64,000 nucleotides of DNA from Gnomoniopsis sp. IMI 355080 (taxonomy: Eukaryota; Ascomycota; Sordariomycetes; Diaporthales; Gnomoniaceae), in the NCBI GenBank assembly GCA_027946555.1, contig JAPEVC010000016.1, forward strand, positions 62,001 through 126,000, read 5' to 3'. Positions 10,816 through 22,697 of this stretch are shown here, piece after piece. The first letter of the stretch is position 1. Each line of letters starts with the position of its first letter. The position numbers were made by a program, and so were the translations under genes. Below the pieces are notes generated by a model that worked only from the letters and a program-made list of their open reading frames with translations, made no database searches and was not told the DNA's origin.

Positions 10816-12314
10816 GATGATGGAGATGTAGAACAAGATTGGTGGCTTCGATTCAGTCTTCAGCTTAAATTCTTAGTTGGACCATCAGTATACGTGCAAG
10901 TCGCTGGGAGTTGCCTTTTGTCCTGCCTCTGTCCCCAGAGGGTGGGAGATTGCCGGAGTGAGAGATTATCTCACATAAAAGACAATTCAGGTCCTTAATG
11001 TAAGACGTCGATCTGGGCGTGATCGTGTCAGTCAGTGTCCATTGTCATGATTTGATAGTGGGCGGGCGACTCTCACCCGAACACCGGGCCGCCCGTCGAG
11101 GAGTCTCCTCATCTCATAGCGGGGAAAAGAGAGGGCATTTCCACATGTCTGCTATGCGATATCGGTAACATCCATCTGCCCATGAGATCTCTCAGCGTCT
11201 GACTGAGTGCATCTGCAATCTCTCTTTTGGTGTTCGTTCCTCAAACAGTGTAATGTTTTTCTCGAATGCGAAAATCTTACTATTAGCCATAATGATGCTC
11301 ATGCTTATGTACCTACCTAATTACCTAGGTAGCTAGGTAGATTCACGTTGAATTGCTTCTCCCTGGCAATGTTCCCACAACAAATTGACGCAGTACGCAT
11401 TGTTGTCCAAAGGCATTCGATTTCTCTTGAAGGAGGCGAGCCAAATAGAAGTCTAGGATTGAATGATTCGATGTTCGTATTATTCTTCTTCAGCTCGCCC
11501 ATTATCTATCATCTGGCCGCCGCGCTTGGTGAGGTGATGTCGCTCATCTCCACGGCTCCTCGTCACGCGCTCCTCTCACTTCATATGCTCTTTGGTATTT
11601 TGCAGGACAAGCAACAATATGGTCCAAGAGAGCAGGTTTGGTCATTGTAAACGGTCAGCACAATGTTATGCAGATTCTTGTACCGTCCGTGACGCTGAAG
11701 AGTCGATTCGTCACAGTCTCCAGCTGAAAGACATCTTCTTTAACTTCTCCGTCTGGGGTTTTCGAACTAATCTCCAGGAGGAAAATTTAGCTGTAATTCA
11801 TTTTTCTCAGCAAAAGTCCCACATTCCGAGGGCCATGGATAAAAAGGTCCTCTCGGGCTAGTGTCATCACGAGGCCCGACAAATTGGAGTCCAAGCTTTC
11901 TATTCACGCATATACCAGGGGTAATCTGCATAGAACCCCAACTAAGTCAGTGCCCAGGTGATATCGCAGACTAGAGATGATCTCAATCTCTGGGTGTCAC
12001 TGCATCTGCAAATTGTAACCCGTTCTGCGGTCTGGTGCAGTGGATTGCGGGGAAGACGCAGATTGACGACAACCTGGAAACAATGCAGCATAGTTAGCGG
12101 TCAACGGTCACCAGATGACAGGCTGCAAAAGATGAGGAAAGCCAAATCCTGTTAAATAGTTAAAATCCTTTAGAATTGCTCCGCTTTCAGACTTGCTCCT
12201 CGATCTCACATATGCTGTGGTTGGGCGTCTTGGACAGCATTCAATCCGAAGCCGTTGAAAGATCTTGGGTGCTGGATATTCAGTTTTCCAAATTTCTGTC
12301 CTTACAAAATAACC
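10816..12314. other. Intergenic region, 1.5 kb
   Basis: Divergent promoter space of the SDR and GH92 genes. It contains TACCTACCTAATTACCTAGGTAGCTAGGTAG-type sequence at 11310-11340. Short ORFs show no family features. Confidence 0.55.
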
Positions 12315-15180
12315 ATGATTCGGCTTCAGAGGACTATTACGACCTGGGTCCCCTTTATTCTTGCCTTATCCGTTGACGTGGTAGCCCAAAGCGACTACTC
12401 ACAATATGTGGTAAGAATATGAAATAGTGAGCCCACACGAATTACAAGGTTCAGGACGCTGATGAGCTTTTCAGAACCCTTTTATAGGTGGCTCCGGACC
12501 ATTCCCTGGCGAAGCATGTATGTGAACCATGGATGTGTGTCAGGTTTGCACGCTCTGACATCTCCTTAGATGGTGGCGGAGATATTTTTGTGGGTGGTGC
12601 GCTTCCTTTTGGAGTGACAAAAGTAGGCCCAGATACGTGGGAGCCTTTTGGTGATTTGTCGACCATTAATGGAGGCTGGACACCTCAAGGTAATGTGACC
12701 GGCTTTTCGATGCTCCATGAGAGTGGCACAGGAGGCGCCCCCAAATACGGTGTCATCGCTCAGATGCCGCTGACCAGTATCGCTCCTCCTGTCAACTTGC
12801 TGGACAACACTACCTACTGGCAAAGACGAGTGGGCGACGACGTTGCTTCGGTTGGATACTACAAAACCGAGCTGATCAATGGCGTTACGGTCGAGATTTC
12901 GGCTGCCAGACACTCCGGCATCTTGCAGTATACATTTCCCTCCGGAGGTGAGAAGCACATTCTTATGGACCTGTCCCATTATCTTCCATCTGAGAGTGGT
13001 GGCTACACCAGCCAATCATACCTTGGTGGAAGAATCGAGGCTTCCAGCGACGACCCCAGTCTCCTCAAGGGCTATGCAACATATGGTGCTGGGTGGAACG
13101 AAGGTGCCCCTTTCCAGCTCTTTTTCTGCGTGCACTTCGACTCGGATCCCACCACGTTCCAGACTTTCACCGGCAGGAACACTGATCCAGCGGTGCGTCT
13201 ACACACTTACGACGGAGAGGGCCCACCGCAAGCCACTTTTCGAGACTTGACGACTAGCAGCGTGGTCACAGATGCCGACCCAGCCAATGGTGTGTTCCCT
13301 GGCAGTCGAATTGGAGCAGTGCTATCGTGGGACAATAGCTCCATCAACACAATCACATCTCGAGTCGGAATTTCTTTCCTCAACGTCACTGATGCTTGTC
13401 AGATGGTCTCCGACGAGATCAGTGACAGCCAAACCTTTAATGAGACTGTCAGTGCTGCGGTACAGGAATGGAACGAGGATGTCTTCAGTAAGATCCAGGT
13501 TGTCACAGACGACACGGCCAATACAACAAATCTGCGCTTGCTGTACTCGTCGTTATACTTCATGCACCTCATGCCCTCAGACAGGACAGCTCAAAATCCA
13601 TTGTGGTTCTCTGATGAGCCATACTGGGATGACTTTTGTAAGTACCTAAGAAGCCGCAAATTCTCTCTCTAACACTACGTATCTCGACTTTCTTATTGGT
13701 GCAACGGATATGCGCTGACTCTCGAACCTTCACAGACACGATGTGGGACATATTCCGCTGCACAGTCAGTCTTTACCACCTGATCCAGCCAGCCAAATAC
13801 GTGGGCATGATCCGGTCTTTGATCGATATCTGGCGATGGGAAGGGTACATGCCGGATGGCCGAAGTGGCAACTACAACGGCCTTGTACAGGGCGGCAGCA
13901 ACGCAGACAATGTGCTTGCAGATGCATACGTCAAAGGCCTCGGCAGGAACAACGATGCCTGGACCGGCATGATCAACTGGACTGCAGGATATCAAGCCAT
14001 GTTGAAAGATGCGGAGGTGCAGCCAAGTAATACTTTCAGCCCGCTAGATCAGACTGGAAGCGTCAAAGAGGGGCGCGGGTCTCTGTACGACTGGATACCT
14101 TTGGGCTACGTCTCTAGCGACAAGAGTTCGCGAGCGGTGTCCAAGACGGTGGAGTACTCCCTGAATGACTACGCTTTGAGTGTGGTTGCTGCGGGTGAGG
14201 GTACGCCTGGCGATATTGAGAAGTATTTGAACCGCTCCGCTGGATGGCAAAGGATTTGGAATCCTGACATCGAACATGCTGGCTTCTCGGGCTTCCTTAC
14301 ACCACGAAACGCCAACGGCACTTGGGACTCGCCTGAGGACTATAACCCAGCACTCTGTGGTGGGTGCGAATGGGACGCTATCACTTATGAGGCAGTTCCT
14401 TTCGAGTACAGCTTCGTTGTTCCCCATGATGTCGAAACTCTCATCCAACTCATGGGCGGTCAAGCGGAATTTGAGCGAAGGCTTGATTACATCGTGAGTG
14501 AATCTTTTCCGTGCCTTTGTATTCAGACAACTAAGACCGCTCATTTCCAGTTCTTACCCAACAGCACTGAACAAAATCTGGGAGGGAATGGAGCTGGTAT
14601 CACCACCATCATGAACATTGGGTAAGTCTTTTTGGCCTCGGGATCTGCCCGTCACGTCACCTTGTACTGATGAAAGACTTCCAGGAACGAACCAGACTTT
14701 GCTACACCATACCTGTACCATTATCTCAACAAGCAGTACAAGTCGGTCAACCAAACACGGGTGCTGGCAAATCAGTTCTTCCATGATGCCCAGTATGGTG
14801 TTCCCGGCAACAGTGATGCGGGCGCGCTCAATTCCTGGCTGATCTGGCAAATGCTGGGCATGTACCCCATAGTGACACAGCCTGTGTATCTACTTGGGTC
14901 TCCTTGGTTTAGTGATATCAATATCACGATCAACGTCGACAAGAACCTACGGATTTTGAGCCATGGTACAACCAACCCTGCGGCTCTGGGCCAGTCTGGT
15001 TATTTCGTGCAAAGTGTCAAGCTCAATGGTCAACAGTGGGACAAGAATTGGTTCAACCACGAGGACATCATGATTGACGGAGGCGTCATCGAGTTCTTCC
15101 TTGGTGAGAATGAGACTCAGTGGGAAACAGGCGAGGCACCGCCCAGTCCTGCTCACATTATTCTCGACCAGGCGTTATAA
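12315..15180 (+). CDS. Secreted GH92 alpha-mannosidase (second copy, five introns)
   Basis: Six exons: 12315-12410, 12475-12517, 12570-13637, 13736-14493, 14551-14621 and 14685-15180, giving 843 residues. Exon 1 encodes a signal peptide (MIRLQRTITTWVPFILALS). Joining restores the family N-terminus 'QYVNPFIGGSGPFPGEAYGG', which supports the 43-nt exon 2. Later landmarks are 'GGDIFVGGALPFGVTKVG', 'ESGTGGAPKYGVIAQMPL', 'DDFYTMWDIFRCTVSLYHL' (across intron 3), 'GNYNGLVQGGSNADNVLADA', 'NIGNEPDFATPYLYHYL' (across intron 5) and 'GVPGNSDAGALNSWLIWQML'. The fourth intron is 57 bp and in frame without stops, so an unspliced reading would add 19 residues. It shares no intron position with the first copy, so the two are old paralogues. 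Role as for GH92: extracellular exo-alpha-mannosidase. Confidence 0.92.
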
Positions 15181-16628
15181 TGTAGCGATTAGGGTAGTTC
15201 TGCGATTTGATGGAGACTTGCGAAATCATGCCAACAGCAGAGCGTGCCTGGTCACAAGCTTGGGTCGTATTGAATATCACAATAGTATTGTTCAGCTCTC
15301 ATCGCTTGATTGGTGTTTCAAGCGTCCATTCTCGTCTCTTGGGGCGGCTGAAATCTCTCCGCTGCTGACTATGGCACAGTTGAATTCCTCGTAAATGGTG
15401 AGCTCTTTAGATCGAAGACACGATCAAGCGAACCACCTTGGGGAATATCAGCTTGACGTAGCTGAATATCCTCTTGGGTCGGCTCGATCCTCCGGCCCTA
15501 GAGCACGAACGCTTTCTAAGGCTGGAGGGCAAATTGAATCAACTGTCGGAAACCACATATAAATGTCACACGAAGAAACATGCAATTTACCATATATACT
15601 CTCGCCCCTGGCTGGGCGGACCCACCAATGATCGTCATCTGCTGACCTGCACATCATTCCACTCAAACAAAGCAAGCAAGCTACCAGTCACAAAGTACCA
15701 TACAATAGTTTAATGATCAAATTTTTGGAGGCTTTTGATCTCCCATGTCTCCTTTATACATTCTTCTCATTTCGAATTTGCTGGTGAACTCCCACGAAGC
15801 AAACATGCCACCTTGAATTTTGTTCTCATAGGTCCAGCTTGGGTCCTGCTTGCATCTGCTGTTAAAACCAGAGTGGACTTTTGACCAGAACTTTGTGTTT
15901 TTGTTTTGATGCCGCCGGTTACTCAATGACAGAATTCACACAATATTGCTATAAGCGCACTAAATTTCGCAAAGTCCTGAGCAGGTGGCTGCAAAGAACT
16001 TACTTGCCGACACTTATATAAGATTCGGGCCACAATGGAAGGTAAACCTAATTCGAACCCATAGAAGTACTGAACAGGATGATATATAAATAGATGCGTA
16101 TATATCCGGAGACCTGCAAATTGAATGTCAATATTTTATTAGGACCCTAGCGTGATGGTTTTAAATCTACTAGACAGCAGACTCCAGAATAGTTAAAGAC
16201 AAATACTTCGGCAACTGGCATTACCTGTGTCTGTGTTAGCAAACCTACAAGATCAAGCAAAACTGTCTACGGAAGCTTCAAGAGCTTCATAGGCTTCTAT
16301 CAGCATAGTCTCGTCAGCTGTTGTCTGGTGGTGGACCCGGGGGTGAAGTTCAGGAAGACTTTTGTGGGCACATTCTGAACGCCACATCTTGATCCTTGGA
16401 CACCCTGTTCAGCCAACCTGGAGCCTCCAAGACCTTGCTGAGGCGCAAACCACGCTAAATGTGCCACACCACGCTAGCCGCGCCACAATGGAGACTCACC
16501 CATCTACGGTCGGCTTACTAGGCCGCGAGCCTTCTCAACGGACTGTCTTCGCACCGATCCTTTACTCGTATTCGTCGTCGTCCACGTCTTCTTCCTCCTC
16601 CTCCCCATCGTCAGCCTGCCAAGACGCG
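15181..16628. other. Intergenic region, 1.4 kb, with Gtr1 5' region
   Basis: AT-rich through 15.5-16.3 kb with no convincing ORF. From about 16480 the sequence becomes CT-rich (TCGTCGTCCACGTCTTCTTCC type) and is read as the Gtr1 5' UTR. Confidence 0.5.
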
Positions 16629-18022
16629 ATGGAGGCTCACAACCAACACACCAGCGCCTCCGCGGCCGACCTGGCCTCGCAGGGTGCCGCCCCCGAGGTC
16701 AAGAAGACCAAGAAGAGAAAGGTCCTTCTGATGGGCAAGAGTGGTTCGGGCAAGTCAAGTATGAGGAGTATAATATTCTCCAACTACCTCGCCGTCGATA
16801 CCAGGCGCCTGTGAGTATATTTCGTTTACTTTTTCCACCTTCAATTGCACGTCCCCTCAATCGTGAGGTCGCAACACGTACCGTGGCCGGGCTTGGGCTG
16901 CGCTGGAGCGAGCTTTCATTCACCCCTCGCTGTCGCACCGAGATTCACATGAGATTCAAACGTGCTGACCAATGTTCCAGCGGCGCCACCATCGACGTGG
17001 ATCTCTCCCATGTCAAATTCCTCGGCAACCTCACCTTGAACCTGTGGGACTGTGGCGGCCAGGAAGCCTTCATGGAGAACTACATCAACCAGCAGCGCGC
17101 ACACGTCTTCAGCTCCGTCGGCGTGCTCATCTATGTCTTCGACATCGAGTCGCGCGACGTCGATCGCGACCTTGCCACCTATGTCTCCATCGTCTCCGCC
17201 CTCGCCCAGTACTCCCCCGCCGCCAAGGTCTTTGTGCTGGTCCACAAGATGGACCTGATCATGCACAACATGAAGGAGTCTGTCTTCAACGAGCGCGTCC
17301 ACCTCGTCCGCACCAAGACCACCGAGGCCTTGCAGAACATGGCTTCGTCCAGCTCCGCCGGCCCTGCCGTTCCACGCACCATGGACATCCAGCCCTTTGC
17401 CACGTCCATCTGGGACCAATCGCTGTACAAGGCCTGGTCCAGCATCATTCACGACCTGATCCCCAACCTTGCCATCATCGAGAAGGAGCTCGGCGACTTG
17501 GGCCAGGCCATCGAAGCCGAAGAGATCTTCCTGTACGAGCGTACCAGCTTCCTGGTCGTCTCCACTTGGAAGTCCGAGGAGGCCGCCCGCAATCCGCACA
17601 AGGATCGCGAGGAGCGCCTGTCCAACGTGATGAAGACCTTCAAGAACCGTCTGGCGGGCTGGTCTGGCACCTCGCGCAATTCGGACCAGTTCAAGGAGAT
17701 GCAGCTTACTCTCGGTACCCTGTTCAGCTTCTACATCATGACCTTCACCACCAACACGTACATCCAGGTCGTCCTGCCCCCCGGTGAGGCTCGTCTGAAC
17801 GCCGCCAAGCTCAACACCAAGATTGCGGCTGGCTACTTTGAGCGCCTCGACTCGCCCCCAGCCAAGGAGGCCAAGGGCTCTGCCGCCGCCGGCGCTGCTA
17901 AGGGCAGTGACGTCAAGGGCGTCTCTGCTGCGATGGCTGGAATGGATGTCGGTGGAAGCGGCGACGAGCAGGGCTACGTTGACCTCGGTGCAACTGCCTC
18001 TTCGACTGCACCCGCTGCTTAA
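16629..18022 (+). CDS. gtr1: Rag-type GTPase Gtr1 (RagA/B orthologue)
   Basis: Two exons, 16629-16810 and 16981-18022 (170-bp intron, GTGAGT...TTCCAG), encode 407 residues. The P-loop 'LLMGKSGSGKSS' is near residue 35, the junction gives 'DTRRLGATIDVDLSHVKF', the G3 motif is 'LNLWDCGGQEAF' and the G4 motif 'VHKMDLI'. A C-terminal roadblock-like region follows ('IFLYERTSFLVVST', 'FSFYIMTFTTNTYIQVVL') and then an Ala/Gly-rich tail. Family role: with Gtr2 it forms the EGO/Ragulator-bound heterodimer on the vacuole that signals amino-acid sufficiency to TORC1. The ATG at 16629 (MEAHNQH) fits orthologues with a short N-terminus; an in-frame ATG at 16488 would add 47 residues including a poly-Ser stretch. 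A 512-residue ORF on the opposite strand is an antisense shadow. Confidence 0.95.
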
Positions 18023-19126
18023 CGCACCCACGTCGCGGTGGCACACTTGACTACCCCTTCGATCGTGCACCGTTATGGGGCTGTACACTACCATTGCACT
18101 TACGAAAATGACGATCATGGAACGGCCGACGAGAGAGCTTGAGTCGGGCTTTTTTCTTCTTCTCTCAACCCAAAGCATGGCATGGCGTGGCAAGGCGATT
18201 TCAGGTTTACGGAAGGATGATTTCTGCTCAGGATTGATACCCGGTTCTGGAGGATTCACTAAATATCGGCGTTGATCAAATGAATACTGAATTGAACTTT
18301 CGTCCTCAAGACGCCTGTGACCCTGTGACTCTAACAGTGACATCTCAAGTTTCGTCCGTGCAAAGTTCTGTTTGGCTGCATCATCTTCAAAGTGAAGCCA
18401 GTCAATTGTATCCTGAGCAGAGTCTGACACCCGATGAGCCGTTGTCAGATGCATGCAGACGAAGAGAATGCCACCTTATAAGCTTTCCTGCTGAGAGCTA
18501 CCTCTGTCTTCAACGCTCTTATCTCGTGGGTCACACGCATTCCCTAAACCTTCCCTACGCTAATGGGCCTCTGTAAGCAAAAGCCCGTTTATGATGTTTT
18601 CATGCATGAGGCTCCAGTGTAGATAGGACAAAAGGCAACGTCTTTCTCTCGCGAAGCTCGACATTGATCAGCTCGTGGGTGACTACAGATAGCTAGCTTC
18701 GTCCGTCTTCGACGCAAAGAGGCCACTATGGGACTTGTGGGTACTGGGCGGGCGAGCTGTCATCAGTATCGGAGGATTCAAGTAGTACCGACCCACAGCT
18801 ATAGCCCTACTCCCAAGATGCCGACCTGAAGATGTCACGATAAAACTCGCGGCTAACATCTTAGGCGTATAACAATCATCTTGTCTCTCCCCCAGCTCAC
18901 CACTAAACCTATCAGCTATGCGAATATGTCTAGGTCTTTTTATCCCTAGACGCCAGTCTTAAATTTTCGCTCCCAAGGTAGGTCCAAAACTCCGATGATG
19001 AACACATGAGGTTCGCCTTATTCATATCAGGCGAGAGCATTGCCCATCAAATCCCAGAAGGTGCCTTTGTGCCCACTTCCAAAGAGTCAAAGGTCCAGTG
19101 CCACTTGCGGTGGATGAGTTGACCAT
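18023..19126. other. Intergenic region, 1.1 kb (convergent gene ends)
   Basis: It lies between the 3' ends of the Gtr1 and p47 genes. No gene-like signal recognised. Confidence 0.55.
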
Positions 19127-20516
19127 CTAAGCCCATTTCACGACTGCGATACCACCCCGCTTGAACGCGTCAACTTCCTCGAGCTTCTGCCCTCGATCGG
19201 TGTGCTCTTTGCTTGGGAAAGTTGACTGGATGATGAATTCGCGAGTCCTCATCTCCGGTGCGGCGTTGCTGGCGAACTGGTAGAGATCGCCTATCGTGTT
19301 CGTGAGGTTGAACCGTGCGGGCAAACGCGACCCATCAGGCATCTGGAAACGAACGGCAACAGTAGGTTGACTGTTGTCGACGTTGGCCGGAGCAGCTGGA
19401 GCACTCGAAGCGCTGGCCGCAGCGGCAGGAGCAGGGGCGGACTCCGCGGATGATATACTGCTGTCACCCGGCACGGGGCTTCCCAGTCGACGTCCTTGTC
19501 CGCCAAACGGCCGGTAGATGCGCGGGAGCTGGTGCCAGTCCTCCTCGTGCTGCTGGAGACGCACATCGCACCGCTGGCCGTGCTCCACGTTCATAAGGTG
19601 CAACGGAGCACGACCTGACCGAATCATCTGCAAATCCTGGGCGTGCTCGGGGTCCGTGTAGCGGCGTAAAGGACCATCTTCAATTGAGAAGCCATCGCGC
19701 CAGAGGTGCAGAGTCCGCGTAACAACCGGTAGGTCCTCTCTAGGAACTATCCCACCAAGATCTGTGCCTCGGACCGAGCGCGACTCGGTACCCTCGCCAC
19801 CAACGGTCGTGCCGTTGCCCCGAAAGTTTGAAGATCGAGCTGGATCGGGGGAGCCAGAGTCGCTAGACGAGGCGCGCTTAGCGTTACTGGAGATAAGACG
19901 TTAGTGAAAGCGGTTGTCAGTGGGTTGAAATGCCGAATACGTACGCCTTTGCCTGGGCAAGAATGTCCTTGATGACATTTTGCGGGTCTCTGTTAGAGCT
20001 TCCACGCGCAGGATCCTGGACAGCCAGACCACTCTTCTCTCCGCCAGCGAATAGGTCGCGGGGGCCTTTACGGTCTGCCTCATCGTCATCCTCATCATCG
20101 TCCTCGTCGTCGTCATGATCGTGACCAGAGCTCAGGGAGCTCAAGGTGGCCAGACCGGTTCTCTTGGCAGGCTTCTTGGAGGAACTGGAGGCCTTGGAGG
20201 CGGACTTTGGAGCGGGTTGGCCATCGAGAGTTCGGGGGCCGGTGTAGTCTTGTGGAGCAGCGGCCGTGGCAGACTGGTGAGAGGAGGAGCCAGCAGCAGG
20301 CTCGTTGCTGTCTTCCTCATCGTCGGCGAAGAAGGCGCCGACGGCGGCGGAAAGGTTCCACTCGCTGGACGCGAGGTAATCCGTGGCCTATCAGGATACA
20401 AAGTCAGTCTTCATGTACAAGCCAAGCAGACAGTATTGGTACGCTGTACGTACTCTGCTGGCACTAGCGCCAGTGAGCTCGCAGAACTGCTGGATCAGAT
20501 CGTCGTGGTCCGACAT
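19127..20516 (-). CDS. shp1: p47/Shp1-type Cdc48 adaptor (UBA-SEP-UBX)
   Basis: Three exons on the minus strand, 20516-20454, 20387-19945 and 19886-19127, with introns of 66 and 58 bp, encode 421 residues. The N-terminal UBA-like domain ('DLIQQFCELTGASASR' + 'ATDYLASSEWNLSAAVGAFF') is split by intron 1 and binds ubiquitin in the family. A linker with an acidic tract (HDDDEDDDEDDDEADR) precedes 'RDLFAGGEKSGLAVQ'. The SEP domain spans about 222-290 ('TLHLWRDGFSIEDGPLRRY', 'RCDVRLQQH'), and the C-terminal UBX domain starts near 345 ('VAVRFQMPDGSRLPARFN') and ends 'RGGIAVVKWA'. This order is diagnostic for p47/Shp1/NSFL1C, a cofactor of Cdc48/p97 in membrane fusion, protein phosphatase 1 regulation and ubiquitin-dependent degradation. 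Length is normal for filamentous fungi. Confidence 0.95.
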
Positions 20517-21040
20517 CTTTCGCGAGCGTGGGGCCAAGGATATGGAGGAGTGCGTTCCTGGGGTTGAACAGACGAAGTTGCTGCTAGTGGGCACTTTAAG
20601 ATCGGAGACAGTGTGGTTGAATGCTTGTTATCACTCCAACAGAGTTCGGGTGTGTTTCTGCCAAAGAAAGGTTGAGTTAGGTTAGATACCTATGGTAAGT
20701 GTTTGACGGCCTGGCGGTTGGAGCAGGCAGCTGAAAGGCAACGAGTTCCCCGCGGTGCCCCCACTATGACGGAAGTTGGAGACAGGGAAGCTATGGCACC
20801 CCAGCTCCACTCCACTGCGCTTGGCCAGCCTGCCACTCACTACTCTGCCACTGCGGGCCTGTGCCTTGTGACGGTCAAGCCACCTCTAAGACTGAACACT
20901 CCATCCCCAACTTCGCGCTTCCACACCTTAGCCAAAAAGCGTCTGACCAACCTTCCAACCCCCCAACCACACCTCAGTCGTCAGCAGTCGCGGATACTTG
21001 ACAGCCTCTGCTCTCTTCTGTACTTTGACCCACAACCGCC
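20517..21040. other. Divergent promoter region of p47 and Mim1, 0.5 kb
   Basis: Both genes start outward from this spacer. The Mim1-proximal 150 bp are CT- and CA-rich. No ORF of interest. Confidence 0.5.
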
Positions 21041-21483
21041 ATGGCTACAGAAGAGCCCTCAAACCCAATGGCCGAGTCCGGCGTCACAATGCACTCCGAT
21101 AGCGAGCAGTACTCCCCCGAGGATGTCTCCACCTCACCGCCCTCCTCGTCCGACCCTGCAATCATACTCTACCAGCCTCCGACACCATGGTCTATTCTGC
21201 GCGGAGTGGCAATAAACTTGATCCTGCCATTCATCAACGGCATGATGCTGGGTTTTGGTGAGCTGATGGCACATGAGGCCGCGTTCAGGTTAGGCTGGAG
21301 CGGCACAAGGGTGCGTATCAGATATCTAGGCAGAGCAAGTGTAAGACACGTGCTAACAAGACGTGGTGGTAGATTTTCCCGCTCTCCAGAAGGCAACGAC
21401 ACCCTGTTGGGCCTGGCATTGAGGCACGAGAGAAGCCGAGGGTGGCCGCGCCCGGCTTGGACGATATGACCAGCCTGGAGTGA
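21041..21483 (+). CDS. mim1: Mitochondrial outer-membrane import protein Mim1
   Basis: Two exons, 21041-21310 and 21373-21483 (62-bp intron GTGCGT...GGTAG with a perfect GCTAAC branch site at 21352-21357), encode 126 residues. An acidic, Ser/Pro-rich N-terminus is followed by 'TPWSILRGVAINLILPFING' and 'MMLGFGELMAHEAAFRLGW', the conserved single membrane segment of Mim1/TOM13 with small-residue packing motif. The spliced tail reads 'IFPLSRR...VGPGIEAREKPR...PGLDDMTSLE', whose ending is typical of filamentous fungal Mim1. Family role: with Mim2 it inserts alpha-helical proteins into the outer mitochondrial membrane and assists TOM assembly. Without splicing the frame gives an unrelated tail, which supports the intron. 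Confidence 0.93.
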
Positions 21484-22697
21484 AGCAACAATCGAAGCTC
21501 TGCCCCGGTATAAAGAGGCATGTGGCGTCCGAAACACACTTGCTAAGCCCGTCGGTGAAGAATCCAAGAGCAGCTACACTCGAGCTCAACGGAATACGCT
21601 CGAAGGCCACATAGAAGGTGTAAGAGCGCCAGGCGCGGAGTCTGGATAGATGTCGGAGTCTGCACTAGAGGTTTCTTATCGGAGACAGAACTATCTGGTG
21701 TACATGGATGTGAATTCGAAAGATGATGAGAGACCGCATAGGCCGTCTTGAGCCTGTACATAGACGGAATTCCCAAGCAAGATCTGAACAGCCCAGACAA
21801 GATCGCTTCATCAACGTGGCGGCTCCTGTTTTCCTCAAGACCCTCAGCACGTATGCTTTGCAATACTAACGAAACTGCAAAAATCACAGCCTTCAGATGA
21901 TTGACGCAACAAAGGGGTATGTTGCCCTAAGCGAACAATAAATGGCATCAAGGTGCAAAAGGCCGTTTTTTAATGACTACATAAAACAACGCCTTTGCTC
22001 AAGGCGTTTGATACTGCACCATTGGCCACTGATCGTTCCTTCAACTTCCTGAGTCACCTTAAACTCCGGAACCGAATTCAAATTCATGACTGGTGTCAAG
22101 CCCATGTCGTTGGCCCATCTTTGAAAAGGCTCTGCTCTGTCTGGAACCTACTCAGTCTCAATAAAGAGAGACCTCTCACGCCTCACGTACAGCAGCAGTA
22201 TCGGCAGAAATAGGTCTAAGAGACTACCTAGGTATGTCTCAAGTGTACAAACAAGGACCAGTGGCGCTGGTGAATCAATGTATGAGGTAATCTGCTGCTC
22301 AATTGACCTGTAGAAGAGGCCTGGGAGCATATACAGCCGCAGGAGATTAGCACGGAGAATTTCCCGTCCAGATTTGTACGGATAATATATGTCTACCTGC
22401 AGGCCGAAATAGATATCGTCCATGTGCTCCCACGTCAAGGTTCTCGTGCGGTACTGAATACCTAGGTACGTGCCTAACTCACTGCAAAGCCCAGACCCCT
22501 GTCTGGCTCCACAGGCAGGCATACTAGTGCTATACCAGTGGAAGAGTACCGATGCCGGCCAAGAACCCATCTTTGCCAGCCGAGACAAGCTCCTAAAAAA
22601 TCCCAACTTTACAGCACCACTTTACCTGCACGCGCAGACTGGCGTCTCAAGCCTGGATCTGCATCTGAGAGCAAGGCGACACTGTTCAATATCGGCC
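21484..22697. other. Intergenic region, 1.2 kb
   Basis: Contains two TACCTAGGTA elements (about 22224-22235 and 22459-22470). A 152-codon minus ORF at 22148-22606 begins with TTG and has no family features, so it is not called. Confidence 0.5.

Noticed and set aside
16916..18454. 512-codon ORF on the minus strand
   Set aside because: It is antisense to the Gtr1 exon 2, which has all GTPase motifs; the opposite frame is open because of biased third positions and its product has no domain.
22148..22606. 152-codon minus ORF upstream of Oxa1
   Set aside because: Starts with TTG, overlaps the Oxa1 leader and has no recognisable feature.
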